Assembly (NCBI RefSeq): GCF_001695625.1
Contig: NZ_MBPN01000048.1
Coordinates: forward strand, 1-37,376
Direction: 5' to 3'
DNA from: Pseudomonas defluvii
GTDB lineage: Bacteria > Pseudomonadota > Gammaproteobacteria > Pseudomonadales > Pseudomonadaceae
DNA: 37,376 nt
Shown: in pieces, positions 24,633 to 32,985 of the stretch
How the letters are laid out: each line of letters opens with the position of its first letter
Position numbering within the stretch: position 1 is the stretch's first letter
Program-made: the position numbers and the translations under genes
Notes under the pieces: model-generated
Database searches by the model: none
What the model saw: the letters and a program-made list of their open reading frames with translations, nothing else
What the model was told of the DNA's origin: nothing

Positions 24633-24650
24633 AATAACAATAAAAGGGCT
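24633..24650 (+). promoter_or_regulatory. A-rich Hfq/Crc-type motif at the porin ribosome binding site
   Basis: AATAACAATAAAA (24633-24645) contains an exact AANAANAA and abuts the AAGGG SD of the porin gene. With the matching motif before DUF485 it suggests joint catabolite repression of the acetate uptake module. This is inferred from the motif alone. Confidence 0.5.
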
Positions 24651-24655
24651 TTACC

Positions 24656-25921
24656 ATGTACCGCACGCATCCCATCGCTACCCGCCTTTTGGTTTCGGCA
24701 ACGCTGGCCGGCCTCTGCGCACCTGCCAACGCAGAGTTTCTCAAGGACAGCAAAGCCAACCTGGAGCTGCGTAACTTCTACTTCAACCGCGACTTTCGCC
24801 AGCACAACGCGCCTCAAAACAAGGCTGAGGAATGGGCCCAGGGCTTTCTGCTGCGCTATGAGTCCGGCTTCACCGAAGGCACGGTCGGCTTCGGCGTCGA
24901 TGCCATCGGCCTGCTCGGGGTCAAACTCGATTCAAGCCCGGATCGCAGCGGCAGCGGCCTGCTGCAACGTGACCGCGAAGCACCACGCCGCGCTCAGGAC
25001 GAGTACGGCGAACTGGGCATGACCGCCAAAGTACGCGTCTCCAAGAGCGTACTGAAAGCCGGCACGCTGCTACCCAAGCTGCCAGTGCTGATGGCCAACG
25101 ACTCTCGACTGCTGCCGCAAACCTTCGAGGGCGGGCAACTGAACTCGCAGGAAATCGACAAGCTGAACGTCGACCTCGGTCAGGTGCGCCAGGTGAACCA
25201 GCGCGACTCCACCGACTATGAAGACATGGCCATCACCACCGGTGGGGCGAAGAACATCAAGGCCCGCAGCACCAACAGCGACCAGTTCAACTTCGCCAAC
25301 CTCACCTACAAGTGGAGCGACAGCCTGAACACCACCTATGGCTACGGCGGGCTGGACAACTTCTACCGCCAGCATTTCCTTGGCCTGAACCACGTACTGG
25401 CACTGGGTGAAGGGCAATCGCTGAAAAGCGACCTGCGTTTCGCCCGCTCCCTTGATGAGGGTGGCAGCAACGTCGACAACAAGGCATTTGGCGCGATGTT
25501 CACCTACGGTATCCAGGGCCACGCCTTTGGCCTGGGGTACCAGCGCATGAGCGGCGACACCGGTTTTGCCTACATCAACGGCGCCGACGCGTACCTGGTG
25601 AACTTCGTACAGATCGGTGACTTCGCCAACAAGGACGAACAGTCCTTGCAGGCACGCTACGACTTCAACTTCGCCAGCGTGGGCATTCCCGGCCTGACCT
25701 TCATGACCCGCTACCTGCAGGGCGACAACATCGACCTCGGCGCCGGCAAGCCTGAAGGCAAGGAATGGGAGCGCGATACCGATATCGGCTATGTGGTCCA
25801 GAGCGGTACGCTGAAAAACTTCGGCATCAAATGGCGCAACGCTACCGTGCGCACCAGCCACTTTGGCAACAAGCTGGACGAGAACCGCCTGATCCTGAGC
25901 TACAGCATCGCGCTGTGGTAA
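24656..25921 (+). CDS. OprD-family outer-membrane porin
   Basis: This substrate-specific porin is 421 aa with a signal peptide cleaved near A-N-A (residue 26). It opens with the OprD-type sequence EFLKDSKANLELRNFYFNRDFR. Alternating beta strands continue to a terminal L-I-L-S-Y-S-I-A-L-W, the aromatic C-terminus used by the BAM machinery. The family takes up amino acids, carboxylates and aromatics. Its place after actP suggests a small carboxylate, but subfamily (OccD or OccK type) cannot be fixed by eye. Confidence 0.9.
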   Translation: MYRTHPIATRLLVSATLAGLCAPANAEFLKDSKANLELRNFYFNRDFRQHNAPQNKAEEWAQGFLLRYESGFTEGTVGFGVDAIGLLGVKLDSSPDRSGSGLLQRDREAPRRAQDEYGELGMTAKVRVSKSVLKAGTLLPKLPVLMANDSRLLPQTFEGGQLNSQEIDKLNVDLGQVRQVNQRDSTDYEDMAITTGGAKNIKARSTNSDQFNFANLTYKWSDSLNTTYGYGGLDNFYRQHFLGLNHVLALGEGQSLKSDLRFARSLDEGGSNVDNKAFGAMFTYGIQGHAFGLGYQRMSGDTGFAYINGADAYLVNFVQIGDFANKDEQSLQARYDFNFASVGIPGLTFMTRYLQGDNIDLGAGKPEGKEWERDTDIGYVVQSGTLKNFGIKWRNATVRTSHFGNKLDENRLILSYSIALW

Positions 25922-25951
25922 CGGCCGCGGCCATCACCTGAAGCGGCAACA

Positions 25952-25973
25952 GGGGCATTGATTCCAATGCCCC
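25952..25973 (+). terminator. Terminator-like hairpin after the porin gene
   Basis: Perfect 9-bp arms GGGGCATTG/CAATGCCCC with the loop ATTC lie 31 bp after the porin stop. An A-rich rather than T-rich stretch follows. Confidence 0.6.
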
Positions 25974-26081
25974 ATCCAAAATCTGGTTATAACCTAATAG
26001 CACATAATTATATTTGGCTATAAAAAAAGCCGTTATGCTTCTCGAGCCCCGCTCACAGCTCGTCTGGTGCTTAGATAGATT
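25974..26081 (+). promoter_or_regulatory. AT-rich leader of the TSUP transporter gene
   Basis: This strongly AT-rich stretch contains the palindrome GGTTATAACC (25985-25994), ATAATTAT and a small GGCT-N8-AGCC stem with an A-rich loop. The look is similar to AT-rich activation regions before cys genes in pseudomonads, so CysB control is conceivable for a TauE/SafE-type protein. No clear SD precedes the ATG at 26082. Confidence 0.35.
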
Positions 26082-26867
26082 ATGGATGCAGGTTACTTAG
26101 GTTTTTCCGTTGCAGGCTTGGTTGTCGGATTCATCGTCGGCATGACCGGCGTTGGTGGCGGATCGCTGATGACTCCGATCCTGCTCTGGTTCGGCATCAA
26201 CCCGGCTACGGCGGTAGGCACCGACCTGCTCTACGCTGCCATCACCAAGGGCAGTGGCGTCTGGGTTCATGGCAAGAACAAGAACATCGACTGGAAAATC
26301 ACCGGCTGGCTCGCGCTCGGCAGTGTTCCAGCCGCAGCGCTGACACTCTGGTTCCTCACCACCCTGCACACTGACACCCAGGCCTTGAACGCGGTGATCA
26401 AGCAGGGCCTGGCCGTGGTACTGGTACTGACGGCACTGGCGATTCTGTTCAAAAGCCGCCTGCAGGCCTTCGCCAGCAAACACGCCGGCGACCACTACCA
26501 CCTCAGCGACAAGACCCTGAACATCCTGACCGTGATCACCGGCATCGTGCTTGGCATCATGGTTTCCCTGACGTCCATCGGCGCTGGCGCCTTGGGAACC
26601 GTGGCACTGTTCCTGCTCTACCCGTACCTGGCTACCCGTCGCCTGGTCGGTACCGAAATCGCTCACGCCGTGCCCCTGACCCTGGTCGCCGGCCTCGGCC
26701 ACGCCAGCATGGGCAACATGGACTGGACCCTGCTGGGCTACCTGCTGCTTGGCTCGCTGCCCGGGATCTACATCGGCAGCCACCTGACCGGCCGTATCTC
26801 CGACAACGTACTGCGCCCGTGCCTGGCCTGCATGCTGCTGCTGATTGGCTACAAACTGGCCTTCTGA
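26082..26867 (+). CDS. TSUP (TauE/SafE) family membrane transporter
   Basis: This inner-membrane protein is 261 aa with about eight hydrophobic segments in two related halves. Family motifs are visible: G-M-T-G-V-G-G-G-S-L-M-T-P-I-L near residues 20-34 and the second-half copy S-L-T-S-I-G-A-G-A-L-G near 160-170. Members export sulfite, sulfoacetate or other organic anions, or import sulfur compounds. Nearness to the sulfur island (4 kb) is suggestive only. It is a single gene ending 17 bp before a REP array. Confidence 0.87.
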   Translation: MDAGYLGFSVAGLVVGFIVGMTGVGGGSLMTPILLWFGINPATAVGTDLLYAAITKGSGVWVHGKNKNIDWKITGWLALGSVPAAALTLWFLTTLHTDTQALNAVIKQGLAVVLVLTALAILFKSRLQAFASKHAGDHYHLSDKTLNILTVITGIVLGIMVSLTSIGAGALGTVALFLLYPYLATRRLVGTEIAHAVPLTLVAGLGHASMGNMDWTLLGYLLLGSLPGIYIGSHLTGRISDNVLRPCLACMLLLIGYKLAF

Positions 26868-26883
26868 TCACGATACCGGCGCC

Positions 26884-27617
26884 GCCATCGCAGGCAAGCC
26901 AGCTCCAACAAAGACCGCGCAAAGCTATAGGAGCGGGGCTTGCCCGCGATGCAAACACCGCGCACTCACTGGCACCCCACCGAAGCCATCGCAGGCAAGC
27001 CAGCTCCAACAAAGACCGCGCAAAGCTGTAGGAGCGGGTCTTGCCCGCGATGCAGCCACCGCGAACCCACTGACACCCTGCCGAAGCCATCGCAGGCAAG
27101 CCAGCTCCAACAAAGCCCGCGCACGCTGTAGGAGCCGGGCTTGCCCGCGATGCAGACACCGCGAACTCACGGTCACCCCACCGACGCCATCGCAGGCAAG
27201 CCAGCTCCAACAAAGCCCGCGCAAAGCTGTAGGAGCCGGGCTTGCCCGCGATGCAAACACCGCGAACTCACGGTCACCCCGCCGAAGCCATCGCAGGCAA
27301 GCCAGCTCCAACAGAGCCCGCGCAAGTTGTAGGAGCCGGGCTTGCCCGCGATGCAGACACCGCGAACCCACGGACACCCCACCGACGCCATCGCAGGCAA
27401 GCCAGCTCCAACAGAGCCGGCGCAAAGCTGTAGGAGCCGGGCTTGCCCGCGATGCAAACACCGCGAACTCACTGGCCCCCCACCGATCCCATCGCAGGCA
27501 AGCCTGCTCCAACAGATCCCGCGCCAGCCTGTAGGAGCCGGGCTTGCCCGCGATGCAAACACCGCGAACTCACGGGCACCCCACCGACGCCATCGCAGGC
27601 AAGCCAGCTCCAACAAG
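26884..27617 (-). repeat. REP array A: seven full units of about 101 bp plus a partial eighth
   Basis: Units begin at 26884, 26985, 27086, 27186, 27287, 27387, 27488 and 27589 (period 100-101 bp). Each holds two REP palindromes in opposite orientation: one with core GGCAAGCCAGCTCC and one with core GGGCTTGCCCGCGATGC, separated by a semi-conserved linker. The two can pair into one long hairpin, as in REPIN/BIME elements of Pseudomonas. No REP-associated tyrosine transposase gene is in the window. The array fills the space between the TSUP gene and creD. Apparent repetitive open frames in it are artefacts. Confidence 0.93.
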
Positions 27618-27628
27618 GGCTGAACAGC

Positions 27629-27648
27629 CTGGCGATATTTATCGCCAG
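27629..27648 (-). terminator. Hairpin downstream of creD
   Basis: CTGGCGATA-TT-TATCGCCAG has perfect 9-bp arms, 36 bp after the creD stop and just before REP array A. It is a possible terminator of the cre genes; there is no strong T run. Confidence 0.45.
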
Positions 27649-27683
27649 CGCCGCCCCTGCACAACGCTCCTCGCGTAAACCGC

Positions 27684-29024
27684 TCATTGCAGCTTGCCCT
27701 GCCCTACCCGGTACCAGTCCAGACGCCGAGTCAGGATCATGAATACACCCAGCAAGCCGAACAGCAGCAACGATCCCATCAGCAAGGCGTAGTCCTCAGC
27801 GCTGAGCAAGCCATAGAGCATGCCGTACAGTACCGCCAGGCCACCGCTGAAGCTCAGCGCTCGGCCCAGGCTGTGCAACACATGACTCAGGTAGAAACCA
27901 ATCAGCAACACGCAAGCACTGGCCGAAATCGCATAGGCCGGGCCGAAGCCCACGTGCTCGGACAGCGACAGCAACAGCAGGTAGAAAAACGCCAGGGCAA
28001 CACCCACCAGCAAGTACTGGATCGGGTGAACACTGAGGCTTTTCAACACTTCGAAGAGGAAGAAGCCGGCAAAGGTCAGGGCAATGAACAACAACGCATA
28101 TTTGATCGCCCGCTCACTCTTGAGGTACTGATCCACCGGGTCGATAAAGCTCACGCCAAAGGCGCGTTCCTTGAACTCCAGGCAAGACTCGTTGTTCACG
28201 CACTGGCTCAAGGCGTCTTCCATGTTGGTGGAGAAGAACGAGGTCTTCCAATTGGCAGTGAAGCTCTGGCTGTCGATCAGGCGACTGCTCGGCAGGTAGT
28301 TACCGACAAAACTGGGGTGCGGCCAGTTGGCCGCAATGGTCACATTGCTGCTACGCCCCACCGGCAACACTTGCAGTTTCCCGGTACCTTGCAGGCTCAC
28401 ATCAAAGGCGTAATCCAGAACGGTCTCGTTGCGGCTGTCCAGCGCGGGCAGTGCCACATGCACCCCGGCACCCAACCAGCTCAGGCCCGTGCCCGGCTGG
28501 AAATCCATCGACTGGCCGTTCAGGTCCAGCTTCAGGCCTTTCTCGATGCCGCGGATGTCGCTGATCGCCACCGCCAGGAACGGCGCATCGAAGGTGTAGT
28601 CCTCGAAATCATTGCCTAACCCCAGCTTCACCGGAATCTGGAACTGGCCGTTGATGCTGTTCTCGGCGTGGTACAGGCGCGCTTCGTAGATGCCGCGTGA
28701 ACGCAGCTCAGTGTCGATCCTGGCGTTCAGGTCGAAGGTCTCCGGCAGGAAATACAAGTGGCCGTTGACCGTTTTCACGTCCTGATAGAGTGCGCCACCC
28801 CCTTCCGGGGTTTTCCACTGCCGCTCAATCTTGCGGTACGGCACCACCAGCAATGGGCCGCTGAGCGTCTGGCTGAAGCTGGAGCTCTGGGCGATGTCCT
28901 GCACCACGCCGTCGCGCAGCGACTGGCGCTCCTGGATCAGCCCACCAATCATCAGCAACGGTACCAGCAACAACACAATCAAAAAGGCGATAGCGCCCAG
29001 TTTCAGGCTTAGGTTTCGGTTCAT
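27684..29024 (-). CDS. creD: Cell envelope integrity inner-membrane protein CreD
   Basis: CreD is a membrane protein (446 aa from the ATG at 29024) with an N-terminal anchor (residues about 8-30), a large periplasmic domain, and about five or six C-terminal helices starting near residue 305. Family landmarks include GPLLVVPY, the D-P-V-D-Q-Y-L-K-S-E-R-A-I-K-Y segment and SVHPIQYLLVGVAL. It is the best known target of the CreBC system, linked to envelope homeostasis and beta-lactam response in Pseudomonas. A TTG two codons upstream is open but the GGAG spacing favours the ATG. Its SD lies in a perfect 11-bp hairpin. Confidence 0.92.
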   Translation of the reverse strand: MNRNLSLKLGAIAFLIVLLLVPLLMIGGLIQERQSLRDGVVQDIAQSSSFSQTLSGPLLVVPYRKIERQWKTPEGGGALYQDVKTVNGHLYFLPETFDLNARIDTELRSRGIYEARLYHAENSINGQFQIPVKLGLGNDFEDYTFDAPFLAVAISDIRGIEKGLKLDLNGQSMDFQPGTGLSWLGAGVHVALPALDSRNETVLDYAFDVSLQGTGKLQVLPVGRSSNVTIAANWPHPSFVGNYLPSSRLIDSQSFTANWKTSFFSTNMEDALSQCVNNESCLEFKERAFGVSFIDPVDQYLKSERAIKYALLFIALTFAGFFLFEVLKSLSVHPIQYLLVGVALAFFYLLLLSLSEHVGFGPAYAISASACVLLIGFYLSHVLHSLGRALSFSGGLAVLYGMLYGLLSAEDYALLMGSLLLFGLLGVFMILTRRLDWYRVGQGKLQ

Positions 29025-29025
29025 G

Positions 29026-29081
29026 CTCAAGGCTCCGGTTTCGATGCCACAGAGTGTGTGTCAGCGTTATGGAGCCTTGAG
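29026..29081 (-). promoter_or_regulatory. SD-sequestering hairpin in the creD leader
   Basis: CTCAAGGCTCC (mRNA 5' arm, 29081-29071) is perfectly complementary to GGAGCCTTGAG (29036-29026), which contains the creD SD (GGAG, 8 nt before the ATG). The loop is 34 nt. If transcription starts at the position predicted from the upstream -10 (about 29081), the mRNA begins right at this arm. Confidence 0.6.
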
Positions 29082-29087
29082 GGAGCG

Positions 29088-29117
29088 AATATGGAGACTT
29101 TGTGTAGATGCGGTGAA
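29088..29117 (-). promoter_or_regulatory. creD promoter with CreB-type tag
   Basis: On the - strand TTCAC-CGCATC-TACAC (29117-29102) matches the CreB recognition tag TTCAC-N6-TTCAC with one mismatch. A -10-like CATATT follows at 29093-29088, with the tag overlapping the -35 position, as expected for a CreB-activated promoter. It lies immediately after the creC stop. Confidence 0.65.
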
Positions 29118-29120
29118 GCC

Positions 29121-30554
29121 TCAGTTGAATCGGTTGGCCGGTAGCCACAGGCGAACCCGCACACCACCCTCGACATTGCCGACGTCCAGCGAACCGCCGT
29201 GCAGTTGCAGCACTTCTTCGACAAAGTTCAGCCCAAGCCCGGTGCTCTTGCGCCCTGTACGCGGGCGCGGCAAGGAGTAGAAGCGTTCACTGAGCCGCCC
29301 CAGCGCATAGTCGGGAATCGCCTCGCCCTGGTTGAACAGGCTCAGCGCAACACGCTGCCCGTCCCGTTCCAGCTCGAACAGCAGCATCCCGTCTGGAGGG
29401 GTGAAGTCCAGCGCGTTATCCAGCAGGTTGGCAATCGCCTGGTGCATCAGGAACGGCTCGCAGAGCAGCTGGAGTTCATGCGGCAAACGCTGCCGCACCT
29501 GCAGGCCGGCACTTTCGATACGGGCACTGTGGGCCAGCAACAGGTCGTCGACCATCTGCGCCAGTGGCACCCACTCTTGCGCATCAAGGCTCTGCAACTG
29601 CTCCACCTGCGCGAGGTTGAGCAGGCGCTCGATCAGTTGCTGCATCCGCGCGCTTTCGCTTTCTATGTTGCCGGCAAAGCGTTGCCGCTGGGCCTCCGGC
29701 ATTGGCCCCTGAAGCAACTCGCTGGCACCGCGAATGGCCGCCAGCGGGCTTTTCAGCTCATGGGTCAGGGTGTGCACATAGCGCTCGACATAGGCTTTGC
29801 CTTCAAGCTGGGTACGCATCCGCTCCACAGCCCCGGCCAACTGTGCCAACTCGCCACCACGGTAATGTGGCAGTTCCGCACGCTCGCCCTCGCTGACTGC
29901 CAGGGCATAACGGGTCAGGCGCCGCAATGAGGTCGCCAACCACCAGGACAACCCGGCCCCCACCAGCAACCCGAGGGCGATCAAACCGACACCGAGGTAC
30001 AGCAAACGGCGTTCGGAGCGGTCGATATAGGGCTGCAGCGAGCTGTTGGGCTTGGCCACCGTGACGACACCGATGATCGTGCCGTTATCCAGAATCGGCG
30101 CACCGACATGCATCACCGAGGACGCCGGATCGTCAGGGTCGCTGCGGGTCGAGCGGGCGCCGTACTGCCCACGCAGGGTCAGGTAGACGTCGTTCCAGCG
30201 CGAGTAGTCCTGGCCCACTGCCAGGTCGCTGGAATCAAGCAGAACGATACCCTTGGCATCGGTCACGTAGATGCGGTGGTTGACCTCCGTCTTGGGCAAC
30301 CCCCAGATCTGCGCTCGCGGCTGCCGCTGGCCATAGGCCTGGAGCACCTGCGGCAGCTGGCTCTGGCCCAAGGTGCCGGCCTTGACGTCCGCGCGCAGGA
30401 TCTCGGCCAGCAGGTTGGCGGTGTCCACCAGGGTTTCCTCGGCAGACTGACGCACACCAGGGCGAATTTCCTCGCGCACGGTGTTGATCAGAAAGTAGCC
30501 CGTCAGGCCGACAAACAGGAAGTAGACCAGAAAAATCCGTATCCCCAGGCGCAT
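29121..30554 (-). CDS. creC: Two-component sensor histidine kinase CreC
   Basis: CreC is 477 aa. The first membrane helix is at about residues 7-26, then a periplasmic sensor domain to about 183, a second helix (about 184-205), HAMP, HisKA and HATPase. The phosphoacceptor is H265 in HTLTHELKSP. The N box (LLDNALDFTP) and G boxes (S-T-G-L-G-L-N-F-V-E-E-V) are intact, so it should be active. It partners CreB; in Pseudomonas the pair is triggered when PBP4 is inhibited. The start overlaps the creB stop by one base. Together with creD this gives the standard creBCD order. Confidence 0.92.
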   Translation of the reverse strand: MRLGIRIFLVYFLFVGLTGYFLINTVREEIRPGVRQSAEETLVDTANLLAEILRADVKAGTLGQSQLPQVLQAYGQRQPRAQIWGLPKTEVNHRIYVTDAKGIVLLDSSDLAVGQDYSRWNDVYLTLRGQYGARSTRSDPDDPASSVMHVGAPILDNGTIIGVVTVAKPNSSLQPYIDRSERRLLYLGVGLIALGLLVGAGLSWWLATSLRRLTRYALAVSEGERAELPHYRGGELAQLAGAVERMRTQLEGKAYVERYVHTLTHELKSPLAAIRGASELLQGPMPEAQRQRFAGNIESESARMQQLIERLLNLAQVEQLQSLDAQEWVPLAQMVDDLLLAHSARIESAGLQVRQRLPHELQLLCEPFLMHQAIANLLDNALDFTPPDGMLLFELERDGQRVALSLFNQGEAIPDYALGRLSERFYSLPRPRTGRKSTGLGLNFVEEVLQLHGGSLDVGNVEGGVRVRLWLPANRFN

Positions 30555-31234
30555 CAGCTATGGCTCGGGCTATAGCTGTAGCCCAGCCCGCGGTGGGTCT
30601 GGATGGGCTCTGTCTCGCCGGCCACCTGACGCAGCTTGGCGCGCACGCTCTTGATATGGGTGTCGATACTGCGCTCATACCCGGCATCGGCCGGCACCCC
30701 GACCGCATCGAGCAACTGCTCACGGCTGAACACCCGCTCCGGTTGCTCCAGCAGGCACTGCAACAGACGAAACTCGTGCCGGGTCAGGCCCAACGGCTGA
30801 CCACGGTAATTGATCTGCATACGCACAGTGTCGAGCACAAAGGGCTCAAGGCTGCCCAACGCCTCGGTACGCGGCGCCATGCGCTTGAGAATCGCCCGAA
30901 CCCGGGCCGCGACTTCACGCGGGCTGAAGGGTTTGACCACATAATCGTCGGCACCGATCTCCAGGCCCACCACGCGGTCGATCTCACCGTCACGGGCACT
31001 GAGGAACATCACCGGCACCTCGCTGAAGCGACGTAACTGACGGCAGGTTTCAAAGCCACTGATATCCGGCAAGCCGATATCGAGAATCACCAGATCAGCC
31101 GGACGCAGACGCTGCTGCTCCAGTGCCGCGTTGCCCAGCGTCACCCACTCAGTGCTGTGGCCTTCGCCCTGCAGGGCGTAGATCAGGGTATCGGCAATGG
31201 CCGCTTCGTCTTCGACAATCAAGATATGGGGCAT
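30554..31234 (-). CDS. creB: Two-component response regulator CreB
   Basis: CreB is an OmpR-type regulator (226 aa from the ATG at 31234, MPHILIVEDE). The receiver domain has the acidic pair E8/D9, phosphoacceptor D52 (LDIGLPD) and K in the V-V-K-P-F motif. The C-terminal winged helix (TRHEFRLLQCLL, then SIDTHIKSVRAKLR) binds the TTCAC-type tag. A 20-residue extension upstream is open but lacks similarity. The SD before the ATG is weak. A tag is present upstream of creD, none obvious before creB itself. Confidence 0.92.
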   Translation of the reverse strand: MPHILIVEDEAAIADTLIYALQGEGHSTEWVTLGNAALEQQRLRPADLVILDIGLPDISGFETCRQLRRFSEVPVMFLSARDGEIDRVVGLEIGADDYVVKPFSPREVAARVRAILKRMAPRTEALGSLEPFVLDTVRMQINYRGQPLGLTRHEFRLLQCLLEQPERVFSREQLLDAVGVPADAGYERSIDTHIKSVRAKLRQVAGETEPIQTHRGLGYSYSPSHS

Positions 31235-31414
31235 GGCATCCAGGCCTGGCGGTAATCGGTCGCCACTTGTAAGAGATTCAGGTGTGGCTGACAAGGCCCG
31301 GAAACTCTATACCTCCACAAAGGCCAGCGTTGCCGGCGATAGGGTCGCGGTGGTGTCAGCCATTAACCCGGCGCCCCTATCGTCGGCAAGGCGGACCTGT
31401 ACAAGGCTAGACCA

Positions 31415-31918
31415 TCAGCATGCCGGCTTGCCCGCCGTGAAGCGTCGCGCCGGGTTCACGGCCGCGCCAAGCTCGCGCAGGGCCTTGGCGCCGATCAGCA
31501 GTGGGTAGTTGAAGCTGCTGCGGTCGGCCAGGTTCACTTCAACGGTGCGTTTGGTATCGCCAAGGCACACCTCGAGGTCGATCACCGGACGCTTGGTCAC
31601 ATCGGCGCCTTCGCCACCGTCGTCCTCTTCTTCCGCGCGGTTCTTGATCTTGCTGATACGCGCCAGCTTGTGCTCGTAGACCTTACCGTCTGAATCCTTG
31701 GTGGCCAGGCGGAAACGCACCCAATCCTCACCGTCGCGCTGGAAACGCTCGATGTCCTTGGCCGACAACGACGCCGTCAATGCCCCGGTGTCCATCTTGG
31801 CCTTGAGGGTTTCGCCGATTTCCGGCAAGGCGATGTATTCATAACGGCCATACAGGGTCGGCTCGGCGGCCATCACCGGCAGGGCCAACAGGGAAAGCAA
31901 TGCGAGTAAGGGTTTCAC
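31415..31918 (-). CDS. Periplasmic retropepsin-like protein (RloA / COG4067 'ATP-dependent zinc protease' family)
   Basis: A signal peptide (LLALLSLLALPVMA, cleaved near residue 18) precedes a small single domain (167 aa in all). The aspartic-protease-like motif K-M-D-T-G-A-L-T-A-S has D43-T44-G45, and P-L-L-I-G near residue 140 is the second hallmark strand. The historical name 'ATP-dependent zinc protease' is not supported by any motif here. In P. aeruginosa related Rlo proteins affect osmotic sensitivity and go with ATP-grasp partners. The start is GTG at 31918 with AAGGA. A single-gene unit divergent from the acyltransferase. Confidence 0.8.
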   Translation of the reverse strand: MKPLLALLSLLALPVMAAEPTLYGRYEYIALPEIGETLKAKMDTGALTASLSAKDIERFQRDGEDWVRFRLATKDSDGKVYEHKLARISKIKNRAEEEDDGGEGADVTKRPVIDLEVCLGDTKRTVEVNLADRSSFNYPLLIGAKALRELGAAVNPARRFTAGKPAC

Positions 31919-32096
31919 CGGGTTGGCTTCCTTGAGAAAAGACAGTGATTAGACTACAGAGGCAGCATAGGTTCGGTGTCACAGGGTATTAAAGACAATG
32001 TGAAACATTTGTCTGCCAAGGGGGGCCGCCATATTTGGCGTAAACCGCACCGCTGCTTATCATTACCGACCGCTTACCCAAGAATAAGAGTTCTTT

Positions 32097-32984
32097 ATGC
32101 GCCGCCTGCTGACCGGCAGTCTCGTGACCTTGCTGCTATTGCTCAACACCCTGGTACTGATTGGCCCGCTCACCGTATTTGCCCTGCTCAAGCTGGTGCT
32201 CCCCGGCCACTACCGCGACTACGCCTCCACGGCGGTGAAGTGGATTGCCGAAACCTGGGCCGAAATCGACAAACTGATCTTCGCGCTGTGCATCCCTACC
32301 CAATGGGACGTGCGAGGTGCCGCCGAACTGCGCCTGGACACCTCGTACCTGGCCGTCAGCAACCATCAAACCTGGGTCGATATTCCGGCGTTGATCCAGG
32401 CCTTGAACCGGCGCATTCCGTTCTTCAAGTTCTTCCTGAAGAAGGAACTGATCTGGGTGCCACTGCTGGGCCTGGCCTGGTGGGCGCTGGACTACCCGTT
32501 CATGAAGCGCTACAGCAAGGCGTTTCTCGCCAAGCACCCGCACCTCAAGGGGCATGACCTGGAAATCACCAAGGCCGCCTGCGAGCTGTTCAAGCGCCAG
32601 CCGGTCACCGTGGTCAATTACCTGGAAGGCACCCGTTTCAGCGAGGCCAAGCGCCTCGAACAGCACTCCCCCTACCGCCACTTGCTCAAGCCCAAGGCCG
32701 GTGGTGTTGCGTTCGTGCTGGCTGCACTGGGCGAGCAACTCGACGCCCTGCTCGACGTCACGCTGGTCTACCCCGGTGACAAAGCGCCAGGTTTCTGGGA
32801 CCTGCTTAGCGGTTCAGTGCCCAAGGTGATCATTGATATCCAGGTGCGCGAACTCGACCCGGCCCTGTGGGCTGGCGACTACGAGAGCGACCCGGCGTTC
32901 CGCCAGACGGTTCAGGACTGGGTCAACCAGCTCTGGCACGACAAGGACGCCCGCATCGAGGCCCTGCGCGCCGAGCTGCGCTGA
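32097..32984 (+). CDS. 1-acyl-glycerol-3-phosphate acyltransferase-like protein (PlsC superfamily, YihG-like)
   Basis: This is a membrane-bound acyltransferase (295 aa). After an N-terminal membrane helix (about residues 8-35) comes the catalytic N-H-x4-D motif (H90, D95 in NHQTWVD) and the glycerol-phosphate-binding E-G-T-R motif (177-180), both intact. YihG-type enzymes make minor phosphatidic acid species and have been linked to fatty acid composition and motility. It converges with the ATP-grasp gene, with only one base between the two stop codons (32984 and 32986), leaving no room for a terminator between them. Confidence 0.87.
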   Translation: MRRLLTGSLVTLLLLLNTLVLIGPLTVFALLKLVLPGHYRDYASTAVKWIAETWAEIDKLIFALCIPTQWDVRGAAELRLDTSYLAVSNHQTWVDIPALIQALNRRIPFFKFFLKKELIWVPLLGLAWWALDYPFMKRYSKAFLAKHPHLKGHDLEITKAACELFKRQPVTVVNYLEGTRFSEAKRLEQHSPYRHLLKPKAGGVAFVLAALGEQLDALLDVTLVYPGDKAPGFWDLLSGSVPKVIIDIQVRELDPALWAGDYESDPAFRQTVQDWVNQLWHDKDARIEALRAELR

Positions 32985-32985
32985 T

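Noticed and set aside
26884..27742. Many overlapping open frames of 60-230 codons with internally repeated peptides (for example IAGKPAPT and GVGGV-type repeats) on both strands.
   Set aside because: They are translations of the REP array in every frame; they lack ribosome binding sites and exist only because the repeat unit has few stops. The same applies to those in 36650-37376.
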